Of a stretch of DNA of 60,933 bases, positions 16,708-25,239 are shown one piece after another (position 1 is the stretch's first letter; each line of letters begins with the position of its first letter). The notes beneath the pieces are model-generated. The model was given only the letters and a program-made list of their open reading frames with translations, had not been told where the DNA came from and made no database searches. The position numbers and the translations under genes are program-made. The DNA is taken from the IMG/VR virus record IMGVR_UViG_3300032156_000007, positions 1 to 60,933 of that record, one strand, 5' to 3'. The DNA is from a virus.

Positions 16708-17910
16708 ATGGAAATAGCGAGAACAGTCAAAATCAAAATCAACCTGCCCCGAGAAGCTGCTGTTCGAACACTTAATACTTGGACCGAAGCCTGCAACCTC
16801 GTGAGCAGGATCGCTTTTGAAAACGGCTGTTTGTCGAATGCCATTCGACTTCAAAAATTGGCTTACAGACCCGCTAAGGAAGTCGGTTTGTCTGCCCAAC
16901 TTGCTGGCTCCTGCATACGACATGTCGCCAGTGAGTATGTGGCCATCCGTTCTAACAAGCGCAGCCCCAAAGCCCCTTGCCAATTCCGAAAACAAGCCGT
17001 CATACTGCAAGGAGGGACACGCGGGCGCGACGTCTCCCTGCGCGCATCCGGACTCTCTATCTGGACGGTCGACGGGCGCTTCAAAGCAGTCCCTTTCCAG
17101 GGACCGCCCGACCTCGAAGACAAGTTGAACAACTGGAATCTTGGGGATGGTCGCCTCTCGGTGTCCAGGAAGCACGTCTTCCTGACCCTCAGCTTCAAAA
17201 AGGAGGTTGAACCAAGAACAGCCCCGAACGACGCCGTCATCGGCGTAGACCGCGGCATCAACGTCCTCGCCTGCGCCACAGATGGCAAACGCCACTGGAT
17301 GCGCAAGGGTGGGCACACCAAGCATCTTCGTGATCGATACTCGAATGTTCGCGCGTCTCTCCAAAAGAGAAAGGCAGAGCACCCGACGCGCTCCGTCGCT
17401 AAGGTCCTCAAACGGCTGTCTGGCCGAGAGGCGCGATTCATGCGAGCAGTTAATCACGAAGTCAGCAAGGCGGTGGTCACCTTCGCCGAGAGGACAGGAT
17501 GCCCTGTGATCGCCATCGAAGACCTCGAAGGTATCCGGAATCGCCGGCTCCGCAAAGTTCAACGCCGAGAAATTGGACGTTGGGCCTACGGTCAGCTCCG
17601 AAAGTTCATCACCTACAAAGCTGAAGGGCTCGGAATGGTAGTAGTGGGGATCGACCCCCGGTACACCAGCCAGGGGTGCTCTCGATGCGGTCACACTGAA
17701 GCCTCCAACCGCCAAGGCAACCTCTTCCTCTGCAAGGCCTGCGGGCACAGCCTTCATGCTGATCTCAACGCCGCGCACAACATCCGGTTGCGCGGTATCC
17801 TCGCTCGGCAAGCTCTGAGCGAGGATGGGGCGAGTCATGCGCCCCCTAAGTTCGCTCCAACGATCCGGTCTGGAAAACCGGGGAGGAGACGGACAAGCCG
17901 TCAGTTGTAG
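16708..17910 (+). CDS. tnpB: RNA-guided nuclease TnpB (IS605 OrfB family)
   Basis: The likely start is ATG 16708 (MEIARTVKIKINL); the frame upstream overlaps the neighbour and the promoter. The product has 400 residues, a normal length. The RuvC residues are all present: Asp in VIGVDRGINVLA, Glu in VIAIEDLEGI and Asp in HADLNAAHNI. Between the last two lies the zinc ribbon CSRCGH...CKACGH. It is therefore probably an active nuclease that uses an RNA made from the 3' end of its own gene and the flank. It is the only plus-strand gene and interrupts the spacing between the zinc-finger gene and the exonuclease-glycosylase gene. Confidence 0.95.
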   Translation: MEIARTVKIKINLPREAAVRTLNTWTEACNLVSRIAFENGCLSNAIRLQKLAYRPAKEVGLSAQLAGSCIRHVASEYVAIRSNKRSPKAPCQFRKQAVILQGGTRGRDVSLRASGLSIWTVDGRFKAVPFQGPPDLEDKLNNWNLGDGRLSVSRKHVFLTLSFKKEVEPRTAPNDAVIGVDRGINVLACATDGKRHWMRKGGHTKHLRDRYSNVRASLQKRKAEHPTRSVAKVLKRLSGREARFMRAVNHEVSKAVVTFAERTGCPVIAIEDLEGIRNRRLRKVQRREIGRWAYGQLRKFITYKAEGLGMVVVGIDPRYTSQGCSRCGHTEASNRQGNLFLCKACGHSLHADLNAAHNIRLRGILARQALSEDGASHAPPKFAPTIRSGKPGRRRTSRQL

Positions 17911-17946
17911 CTGATAGCGCATGACAAGAACGGGTTCCCACGCCTC
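17800..17946 (+). ncRNA. candidate omega RNA (TnpB guide RNA scaffold)
   Basis: The last 90 bases of tnpB hold three consecutive hairpins. GGGGCG/CGCCCC is at 17827-17845, CCGGT/ACCGG at 17865-17881 and GACGG/CCGTC at 17888-17902. This is where omega RNAs of TnpB elements lie. The guide would begin at the unresolved right end, close to 17940, and continue into the phage gene whose 3' end is at 17947. No expression evidence is available. Confidence 0.4.
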
Positions 17947-19140
17947 CTACAACTTCCGGATCGACAGCTTCTTCTGCGGCTCGCCTTCCATCTTCGCGAG
18001 GAGCTTCTGAACCTCTTCCAGCTTCACGGCTCCCGGGGCGTTCCCGGCAGCAACGGACTCCTTGAAGCGTGCCCACTTCAACCTGTCGATCTTCAGAGTC
18101 AGGAGGTCGTCGTTCCCAGACTCCTGGCACCACTCGATGAGTGAGGCCTCGTCCTGGAAGGAGGACTCGAAGTCGTCCGAGAGCTGAACCACGAAGCCCT
18201 CAGCCTCCAGGCAGCCCTCGGAACCGTACTTCTGGATGCAGTCCGCGAAGTGCTTCGTGTAGGCGGAGCTGTAGGACTCGAAATCTCTTTGGGCAAGACT
18301 GAAAGCCTCTTGCTTCTCAAGATAGCTGGAGGCCATGAGCTTGAACTCGGCCTTATCACGCCTCTTTTTCTGCTCAGCCTCTTCGACCCTCTTGCTCTCC
18401 TCCATCGCGAGTCTCTTCGCCTCTTCGGCTGCGAGCCGCTGGCGCTCCTGCTCTTCCTGCTCGGCACGCACCTTCTCCGGATCCTCGACGGGCTCGGACT
18501 GCGCAGCGGTGCCCGGGATCGGCGGAGGACCGGCCGGTGGCACCGGAAACACCGAAGGGGCGACCTTCAGGATGTTCACGGCACCGGAGAGCGCGTAGGC
18601 CTGCTGGACGGACCAAACCGAAGGATCCCCTTCGGCCCGGCAGAGGAGCATCACGTCCCCCGCGGACAGGGCCTTGCTGAGAACCTCCACCACCAGGTGC
18701 GAGACCGCCACACTGGTCCACGCGCCTGTGACGGCATCCTGCCGCCACGTCGGTCCTTCGAGCTGCAAGAGGGAGCCCACCGGAAGGTCCGCCTGAGGTG
18801 CCGGAGGCGTCCCTGGAGGGGTAGCCGGGGGGACCGCCGCCACTTCCGACACCTGAGCAGCAGCTTCGGAAGCGGAAGCCTTCGACTTCCCCACCCGGGA
18901 CGGCGGGGGTGTGGACTCGGGGACCTCCGGAGGCGGATCGGCCGCAGGAGGAGTCGAAGACTCGGCCACGGAAGCGTCCACAGGGCCGTCCGTGGGCTTC
19001 TTCTTCCCCGAGTGCTTCGCCGTCATGTGGGTTTTCAAGTATCGTGCACTTGTGAAATTGTCCTTCCCACAGATGCTGCACTTGAAGATTTCTGGATCCG
19101 GGCACCCCACGAGATCACCAGTGTTGGCTTCGTCCGACAT
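17947..19140 (-). CDS. C2H2 zinc-finger and coiled-coil protein
   Basis: The start is ATG 19140 with GGAGG five bases upstream; the frame above it is not needed. The product has 397 residues. A single C2H2 finger occupies residues 21-43 (CSICGKDNF, then HMTAKH). A long Pro/Ala/Ser-rich linker follows, then a compact segment, then a strongly charged coiled coil (EDPEKVRAEQEEQERQRLAA and onward) and a helical C-terminus. The layout suggests a nucleic-acid tether joined to an oligomerising rod. No family is recognised. It lies upstream of the replication operon, separated from it by the TnpB element. Confidence 0.85.
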   Translation of the reverse strand: MSDEANTGDLVGCPDPEIFKCSICGKDNFTSARYLKTHMTAKHSGKKKPTDGPVDASVAESSTPPAADPPPEVPESTPPPSRVGKSKASASEAAAQVSEVAAVPPATPPGTPPAPQADLPVGSLLQLEGPTWRQDAVTGAWTSVAVSHLVVEVLSKALSAGDVMLLCRAEGDPSVWSVQQAYALSGAVNILKVAPSVFPVPPAGPPPIPGTAAQSEPVEDPEKVRAEQEEQERQRLAAEEAKRLAMEESKRVEEAEQKKRRDKAEFKLMASSYLEKQEAFSLAQRDFESYSSAYTKHFADCIQKYGSEGCLEAEGFVVQLSDDFESSFQDEASLIEWCQESGNDDLLTLKIDRLKWARFKESVAAGNAPGAVKLEEVQKLLAKMEGEPQKKLSIRKL

Positions 19141-19303
19141 CGAATCCTCCAGCGGCCAAATAGCCGAAAACGCACCAGAATTTCCTAGCGCGGGTTTGAT
19201 GTGGTTGTCCTGCACCGCCTTAAAAGCACGTACAATGCGAAACAACCCACCTTACGCTATAGGGCAGAGTTCTGTCAACAGGAAAGGAGGAGGAAAAGAT
19301 CGT
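19141..19303 (-). other. 163-base gap with a TTGACA box
   Basis: On the minus strand a perfect TTGACA lies at 19278-19273, but the nearest TATA-like box (TATAGC) is only 11 bases downstream, so the promoter is incomplete by eye. A ribosome binding site for the zinc-finger gene is at its end. I see no RNA gene or terminator with a T-tract. Confidence 0.3.
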
Positions 19304-19846
19304 CTAGGCGCAGTAATCGTCGGCACCGGAGACCACGATGCACTCACTTGGGCAGTTCTCTATGTCTTCAAGGAAGACACACTCGCCGGTATCGAGGTCA
19401 CACTCTCCGGTACCCTCGACCCATATGCGTAGAGCTGGGATACTCTCCGGGTAGCACTCGTTGTCGGGGGGATCATCACACACGACACCATCGCAAATAC
19501 TGTCCATGCAGTAATCGTCCCCGGGGGCCTCGATGCATTCGTAACCGCACGCAATCGTCTCGTATTCGTACTCGCAGGCATCCTCGATGCACGACGAAGA
19601 TCCGGTGTACTCGAAGAGGTTCCCCTCCTCGTCACAGGTGTCCGGAGGTGGGTCCGTGCACCCGTCGGCGCAGTCCGTATCGTAGACCTCGTCGGTGTCC
19701 GTGTCGGAATCGGCATCCGAGTCGGAGTCGATGTCCGAATCGGAATCCCCTCCATCGACCCCCGCGTCCTCCTCGAAGAGAGGAGAACCATCTTCTGCAC
19801 AGCCGGCGAACAGAACCAGAGCCATGACCAACAGCATCTTCTTCAT
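19304..19846 (-). CDS. Cys-rich Asp/Ser-repeat lipoprotein
   Basis: The start is ATG 19846, six bases after AGGGAGG. The product has 180 residues. The signal peptide MKKMLLVMALVLFAGC ends in a lipobox (LFAGC), so the mature protein should be lipid-anchored in the envelope. A run of alternating Asp/Ser/Thr (residues about 35-56) follows. The rest is cysteine-rich, including CDGVVCDDPPDNEC and a GECDLDTGECVF block. Repeats of this form are typical of secreted proteins of Myxococcota and relatives. It has its own promoter and looks like an accessory gene acquired from a host; a surface role such as receptor masking or superinfection exclusion is only a guess. Confidence 0.85.
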   Translation of the reverse strand: MKKMLLVMALVLFAGCAEDGSPLFEEDAGVDGGDSDSDIDSDSDADSDTDTDEVYDTDCADGCTDPPPDTCDEEGNLFEYTGSSSCIEDACEYEYETIACGYECIEAPGDDYCMDSICDGVVCDDPPDNECYPESIPALRIWVEGTGECDLDTGECVFLEDIENCPSECIVVSGADDYCA

Positions 19847-19889
19847 CTCGGGCCTCCCTTTGTTCAGCCAAGTCCCTCCTGGCACCTAT

Positions 19890-19917
19890 ATCATAACCAT
19901 GGCTGTGGGACTGTCAA
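19890..19917 (-). promoter_or_regulatory. promoter of the lipoprotein gene
   Basis: On the minus strand TTGACA is at 19917-19912 and TATGAT at 19895-19890, a 16-base spacer (an alternative TGATAT gives 18). The lipoprotein start is about 45 bases downstream. The -35 box lies in the gap after the regulator gene, so the lipoprotein can be expressed independently. Confidence 0.5.
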
Positions 19918-19927
19918 GTGGGGAAAA

Positions 19928-20386
19928 TCACGGTGTGGGGGAGGCGTCTTCAGACTTCGACTCTCGTCTTGTAGCCCCCAACTGGGCAGCAGCGAGCTGC
20001 TGGATTCCGGAGGCAACCATGTTGACCACGAAAGCGTTTTTCGAGAGGCCACCGCGGCGGGAGAAGTCCACGATCATGTTGTGAAGGGGTCCTGGGAAGC
20101 TGATGAGGAGCTTCTTGGGGGTGTCGGGGGTGTAGGCTCTCCCCGTGGGGCTCCAGTGGCGCGTTCCGTGCTTCGTCCGGTCCTCCACGACCCCGTGCTC
20201 TCGGAGGCACCGCAGGTTGTTTCCCACCTTCGACAGGGAGTAGTTGATGCCGTGCTGCATCATGATGACCTTCTGGACCATCTCGGTGGACACCCAGTCG
20301 TGCTCCACACGGAGCGCCTCCAGTGCGGCGAGAATCCGCTCGCGCAGCAGGTCACGAATCTCCGTCGTCGTAGCCGCAGAAACCAT
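19928..20386 (-). CDS. two-domain DNA-binding regulator (winged helix + ribbon-helix-helix)
   Basis: This 152-residue protein starts at ATG 20386 behind CCAGGAGGCC. Residues about 5-85 look like a winged helix: a helical start, MVQKVIMMQHGINYSLSKVG, LRCLREHGVVED, then a wing (KHGTRHWSPTGRAY). Residues about 92-130 (KKLLISFPGPLHNMIVDFSR, then GLSKNAFVVNMVASGI) look like a ribbon-helix-helix dimerising DNA-binding domain. It has its own promoter and lies just upstream of the lipoprotein, which it may control. It may also control its own promoter. Confidence 0.8.
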   Translation of the reverse strand: MVSAATTTEIRDLLRERILAALEALRVEHDWVSTEMVQKVIMMQHGINYSLSKVGNNLRCLREHGVVEDRTKHGTRHWSPTGRAYTPDTPKKLLISFPGPLHNMIVDFSRRGGLSKNAFVVNMVASGIQQLAAAQLGATRRESKSEDASPTP

Positions 20387-20426
20387 TTAGGCCTCCTGGT
20401 CTCCACAATGGAGATCCAACACGTAC

Positions 20427-20455
20427 TATATAGCAAAGGAGGATCGAGATGTCAA
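20427..20455 (-). promoter_or_regulatory. promoter of the wHTH/RHH regulator
   Basis: On the minus strand TTGACA is at 20455-20450 and TATATA at 20432-20427, with the ideal 17-base spacer. Transcription would start near 20420, some 35 bases before the regulator gene. The box lies just after the fibre gene's stop, so it separates the late tail operon from the accessory genes. Confidence 0.6.
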
Positions 20456-20473
20456 CGAGGTTCTAAACCACAC

Positions 20474-23400
20474 TTACGGCTCGCCAACCCAGGCGAAGGG
20501 GCTGGTCATACCACCCTTGCCGTGGTAGCTCACAAAATTGCACTCGACGTCGTGCGCGTAAACACAGATGCCCCAAACCGGCCCCGGGAAAGAGGCATCA
20601 TGCATTGGCATATAAACACGCGCACGAGAGGTGCCAAATCCTGTCTGCCCCTGATACGGATACGCATGTATCGCATTTCCAGTGAAGTACGCTCGACTAA
20701 CGAAATTCGAGGCTTCGTCCCCCCAAGTATAGGAGACATAGATCACGTAAGGTGCGAGCGCAGGAGCAACCCCGCCAAACCCCACAGCCTCTTCATTAAA
20801 GGAGTAGGTCCAAGGACCTACCTGCTGAGTACACGAAGTGTAAAAAGTGTTCCCTGTGATGGTGGCGCTGAGCTGATCACCACCCGCGTGATCAAAATCT
20901 CCATGATGCGTAATGAACAGGGAGTGCAACGGCGTCTCGGTCGTGCCCTCCTGTTCGAACCTGTCATCGAACATGCAGCCCTTAACCGTAAGGGTGCTCT
21001 TCACCCCGGTATCTTCGTGTCCTGCATTGTAGTAAACCAAGTAAGCCCTTGGCGCTGAGCCAGCCCCACCTTCAACCGTCTCTACCGACGCGAACATTTT
21101 GCAGCCTTCAATGAAAACATCCCGACAGTAGAACAAACGGATGCACGCACTGCCGCCAAAAACGTCCTGAGGGGCACCTACGCCGAATAAAAAGAGAGTG
21201 CAATCCTGAATTGTGATGCCGTTGCTAGGGGGATCACTATCTCCACCCACAGCGATGCAGTGAGAGCCATCACCAGCGTAGAGAAGCTCATTATGCGCAT
21301 CGACCCTGATCGTGTTCCCCCGAACCACAGTATCCCTCTGAGGGTGCAGAAGGTAAAGACCAAGACCCGTAGAATAAATGACGTTGTTCGCTATCAAAGT
21401 GAACAACAGGGGGGAAACGTAGGCACCAATCTTCCTCCCGAACAAGACATTATCCGAGATAATGAGGTTGTTGCCGACCGCGAAAAGAGCCTGGCCCTCC
21501 GCAGTGTCAGAACCGTCAATATAAATCGAGTTCCCACTAATTACACCGTGAGACAGAGCCTTCAAATCAGCAATTCCGTAAATGAAGGTCGAAAGGTTGG
21601 CAGGGTGCACTGTAAAGAACACCTGATTCCTACAGATGGACACGAGGTCCAAATAGTTTGCAGCACCCTCCACGCAGATGCCGTGAACGGCCCCCGACGT
21701 AGAGACCAGAGTGGTCATCATGTTGTCGTTGATCTCGAAGGACTTCGCCGGCCCAGAACCAACGTCGATGTCGAGCCAGACCGCGTAGACGTTCCCGTTG
21801 GAGCCCAGTCCGGCTACGACGTTGCGCGACACGGACACGCCTTGCAGAGCAGAATCCGCAGCCTGCAAGTCCGAGGAAATGCCGATCCCCACGAGGTTGC
21901 CGCCCATGAAGAGCCCTCCATTGAGGCCCTTCACCATCGTGTAGATGGTGTTGTCGTTGATGTTCAACCCGTAAGCGGCGTTGAGAGCACCGAACGAATT
22001 GATCACCACGTCGATGCCAACATGCCCTATCAGGGTGAGCTTGTTGCCCGAGAGCGTCACGTCGTAGCACTCCCCCCGCTGGAGAATGCCGCCACCGAGG
22101 GTGTTGAGGTAGTTGTTCGTCACCGAAGACGCGGTCATGTCCTCGATGTACAGCCCCACGGCGTACTGCGCAGTAGGAATCGAGTACCCCGAAATCACGT
22201 TCCCACCGACATCGGCCATCCAGATGTCGTAGAGGTGAATCCCGATGACCGAATTCACCGCACCCGTGGCGTTGCCGATGCGGATGTAGTTGTTCTTGAT
22301 GGCGATCTCCCTGGACTGGAAGGGTGCTACAGAGGCCACCCTGATCCCACCAGAGAACGAGAAGATCAAGTCGCCGGAGTCAGGGACCACGATCACGTTG
22401 TCGGAGATCACCGAGCCCGTGAGGTTGTAGATCTGAATCGCGGCCAGTGTGTAGACCGGAACGGCGAAGATCTTGTTCCCTGTGATGGTCCAGGCGTTGT
22501 ACCCGTTCGTCGCAGTCGCCCACGCCGCGAACAGGAGCACACACCCGGCGAGGGTGTTGTTCTTGATCGTGACGAAGTCCATCTGGGTGGCAGCGCCCGG
22601 GTTCGCTCGGAGGAAAGGACCCCCGCGGGAGCCCACGAGGCAGTTCTCAACGGTCGTGTAGTCACTCAGGCTGATGAGTGGAACCGAGTTGTCGTTGTAG
22701 AAGCTGAGGTCCGACACCTTGCAGCCCTTGCTCAACAGCCAGGACCCTTCGGGGTCGATGACACCGGAAGCCCTGACCAGGCACTTCGCTGGTGTGTTGA
22801 ATCCTCGCGTCCCGCGAACGTTCACGTACTCGGGCTGGGTGATCTGGAAGCCGATCTCCGCGATGCCGGTCACCGTGACGGTCACCGAGCCCCCGTTCTC
22901 TGTACCTGCGATACCAGTGTACATCGAGTACCGGGCGTACTCGAACGCCGTGAACAGGTTGTCGTACGCCGCCTGGGAGTGAACCACCGCGGTGGCGGAG
23001 ATTCTGGAGGCCACGGACCAGGGATCGTCCACTCGGTTCACGTTCTGCGTGAAGTCGACGATCCTCAGAGGATCGATGTCGGTCGCATCGGTCACCAAAT
23101 AGTAGAGCAGGACGCCCCGCTCGGGAGCATCCGTGGGATCCGAATAGTGGTACGCCGAGGAGACCGAAGGAACGTTCTGCGTGAACCCCAGGACATACCT
23201 CATCGCCGCCTGGAGGTCTCCACCGAAGGTCCCCGTGACGTTGGCGATCTGGTAGACGCCGGCCATGTCCACCCAGATCAGCTGCACCGCACTCGGTGTC
23301 GCAATGAGGTTCTGCGTAGACTTCACCGAGATCCGCTGACCCCGACAGTAGAAGGACCCGCCGTTCACGGAGATGTTGAAGCCCGCACCCCCATAGGTGT

Positions 23401-25213
23401 ACTGGAACTCGTTGTACACGCCGTTCCTGCGAAGAAGGGCACCGGACCTGCCCAACTCGTTGTTCGGCAAGTACGCCAGATCGTCCAGGGCCCACGTCGC
23501 CATGTTCTCGGTCCCGGTGTTGCCCCAGATGCGCTTGTCGACGGCATTCCGGTTGGCGGCCACGGGGTGGTACCCGAGAACCCACTTCACCGAAGCGGCG
23601 TCCCACCAATACAGGACGGCCCCGATCTGCATGAACTGGTTCGACCCGTCCGTCAGGGACGCGAAGACCGTGATGGTGTCCGAGACCGTGCCAGGAAGCA
23701 ACGGCAGAGCTTCATCGGGATTGGGACTGGGGTTGGTGTTCACCCAGAGATCGATCCAGTGCTCGCCATCCGCAGCGTACAGTCGTATCGCCTGCGAAGG
23801 GTCCGACAGCGGAGTGAAGGTAACCGGCTTCCCACCATCCCACGTAAACACCCTCGGAGTGAAAGGACCTGGTGTCGTCGTGCACGTCAGGGCGTAGCTC
23901 CCGAAGGGGTAGTTCGGGCTCATGTCGACGATCCAGGTGCCCGTCACCAAGCGCCCCGCGGGGTAGGCCGCCTTCTGATGGCACTCCACGGTCGCTTCGT
24001 CCGAGACGCAGATCTCGTAGAAGTAGGCCGACTGCACGACCGGCGGAAGGATCGGCACCGACAAGAACTGGTCGATGTCGTTCAGCTTGATGCCGTTGAT
24101 GTAGTAGAGGTCCCCACCTGTGGGAGGGACCAGGTTGAAGGTATCCGCTCCCGGGTTGTTGAGCACCGTGATCTGGAACAAAGACGGCGCGGAGCCCCTC
24201 CAGATGCCGTTGCAGTGGAGGACATCCTGGTGCTCGTCGAGCAGAGAGAACGACTCTCCCGAGAAGTCGTCCAGAGAGTTCCCGTGAGGATTCTGTGGGC
24301 TGACCACGCCCGTGCCAATGTAGTTCCTGTGGAGGTGATCTTCCGCGCTCAGCCGCGGCATCTCCTGGAAGTACAGGTTGAAGATCGTGATGGTCTCCGT
24401 GAGAGTCGTAACGACCGTGAAAACCGGAAGAACAGCCAACGCGACCTTGACCACGATGGACTCGCCGGCACCATCGAGCAGCGTGTAGTTCCCGTCCGCG
24501 GGGATCGGCACCATAGCGCCGGCACCGTTCGAAGTGGACCAGGTGAGCTGATACGTCGGAGGTGTTCCCGGGGTGAAGTTGTACGTCAAGGTTCCGGCCC
24601 CGAGAGGGCTCCCCGCGGACGCCGAAAGGATGTCCACGCCAAGGACCACCGCGCACTTCCGCGGGACCGTGTACATGATGTTGTTGAAGGTACGAGGGCT
24701 CTCGATGCTGCTGGGAGTCAACGCAACGCCCACACCATTCGCAGTGATCTTCGCGAAGAAGATGATCCGATCCTGCGCGTCGTTCGCCAGGTTCTCATCC
24801 GAGGCCGGGAGCAGCGCGTACTGCGCCGCGCTGTAGATGCGAACCCTCCACGCCATCTCCGACCGGGTGAAGTACCTCTCCCCGTCACTCTCGTGGGGCT
24901 GACGGTAGGAGTCCGCCTCCGTGTACACGAGGCACACGTAGTTCACGACGCCCACGGCGTAGTCCGCGAGCGCGATGCTGTAGTACGGGCTGTCCGTCTC
25001 GATGTACTCGCCGTTCGGAGCGAACCCCGAAGCCTGCATGACGTCGATGCGGGTGTTGTCGAGCAGATTCACCGTGACCAGCCCGCCGCTGAAGACGCCG
25101 CGGCAGGTCCAGTCGACACGGTTTCGAAGGATCTCTTGAGCCTTGGTCAGCTCCGTTCGACGAAGAGCAACCTGATCAACAGTCACGCCGTCCGGGAACC
25201 TGGAGCCACGCAT
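20474..25213 (-). CDS. tail fibre/spike with parallel beta-helix
   Basis: The 1579-residue product is the largest in the window. The N-terminal part (RGSRFPDGVTVDQVALRRTE and onward) looks like a virion-attachment region of large fibre proteins. A module near 24395-24595 (residues about 205-275) resembles a repeated beta module of the adjacent protein at 25715-29314. From about residue 760 to 1480 the sequence repeats short strands with asparagine turns (NNTLAGCVLLF, GNKIFAVPV, SDNVIVVP), the pattern of a right-handed parallel beta-helix as in tailspikes and pectate lyases. It probably binds or cleaves the host surface polysaccharide. Catalytic residues cannot be named. It is the last gene of the tail operon. 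Confidence 0.88.
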   Translation of the reverse strand: MRGSRFPDGVTVDQVALRRTELTKAQEILRNRVDWTCRGVFSGGLVTVNLLDNTRIDVMQASGFAPNGEYIETDSPYYSIALADYAVGVVNYVCLVYTEADSYRQPHESDGERYFTRSEMAWRVRIYSAAQYALLPASDENLANDAQDRIIFFAKITANGVGVALTPSSIESPRTFNNIMYTVPRKCAVVLGVDILSASAGSPLGAGTLTYNFTPGTPPTYQLTWSTSNGAGAMVPIPADGNYTLLDGAGESIVVKVALAVLPVFTVVTTLTETITIFNLYFQEMPRLSAEDHLHRNYIGTGVVSPQNPHGNSLDDFSGESFSLLDEHQDVLHCNGIWRGSAPSLFQITVLNNPGADTFNLVPPTGGDLYYINGIKLNDIDQFLSVPILPPVVQSAYFYEICVSDEATVECHQKAAYPAGRLVTGTWIVDMSPNYPFGSYALTCTTTPGPFTPRVFTWDGGKPVTFTPLSDPSQAIRLYAADGEHWIDLWVNTNPSPNPDEALPLLPGTVSDTITVFASLTDGSNQFMQIGAVLYWWDAASVKWVLGYHPVAANRNAVDKRIWGNTGTENMATWALDDLAYLPNNELGRSGALLRRNGVYNEFQYTYGGAGFNISVNGGSFYCRGQRISVKSTQNLIATPSAVQLIWVDMAGVYQIANVTGTFGGDLQAAMRYVLGFTQNVPSVSSAYHYSDPTDAPERGVLLYYLVTDATDIDPLRIVDFTQNVNRVDDPWSVASRISATAVVHSQAAYDNLFTAFEYARYSMYTGIAGTENGGSVTVTVTGIAEIGFQITQPEYVNVRGTRGFNTPAKCLVRASGVIDPEGSWLLSKGCKVSDLSFYNDNSVPLISLSDYTTVENCLVGSRGGPFLRANPGAATQMDFVTIKNNTLAGCVLLFAAWATATNGYNAWTITGNKIFAVPVYTLAAIQIYNLTGSVISDNVIVVPDSGDLIFSFSGGIRVASVAPFQSREIAIKNNYIRIGNATGAVNSVIGIHLYDIWMADVGGNVISGYSIPTAQYAVGLYIEDMTASSVTNNYLNTLGGGILQRGECYDVTLSGNKLTLIGHVGIDVVINSFGALNAAYGLNINDNTIYTMVKGLNGGLFMGGNLVGIGISSDLQAADSALQGVSVSRNVVAGLGSNGNVYAVWLDIDVGSGPAKSFEINDNMMTTLVSTSGAVHGICVEGAANYLDLVSICRNQVFFTVHPANLSTFIYGIADLKALSHGVISGNSIYIDGSDTAEGQALFAVGNNLIISDNVLFGRKIGAYVSPLLFTLIANNVIYSTGLGLYLLHPQRDTVVRGNTIRVDAHNELLYAGDGSHCIAVGGDSDPPSNGITIQDCTLFLFGVGAPQDVFGGSACIRLFYCRDVFIEGCKMFASVETVEGGAGSAPRAYLVYYNAGHEDTGVKSTLTVKGCMFDDRFEQEGTTETPLHSLFITHHGDFDHAGGDQLSATITGNTFYTSCTQQVGPWTYSFNEEAVGFGGVAPALAPYVIYVSYTWGDEASNFVSRAYFTGNAIHAYPYQGQTGFGTSRARVYMPMHDASFPGPVWGICVYAHDVECNFVSYHGKGGMTSPFAWVGEP

Positions 25214-25239
25214 CGGAACCTCCTACGGTTAGCCTCGTG

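Larger units (their letters stand above)
16650..17946 (+). mobile_element. TnpB-only IS200/IS605-type element (ends not resolved)
   Basis: A complete tnpB on the strand opposite to all other genes sits between two phage genes with about 35-70 bases of flank on either side and no tnpA. No terminal inverted repeats or target duplication are seen, as expected for this family. The left end is probably in the inverted-repeat stretch 16648-16674 and the right end is between the tnpB stop and the neighbouring gene's stop at 17947. Exact ends need an empty-site comparison. Confidence 0.55.

Noticed and set aside
19273-19278. TTGACA box upstream of the zinc-finger gene as a promoter
   Set aside because: The nearest TATA-like box is only 11 bases away, and no -10 box is found at 16-18 bases.
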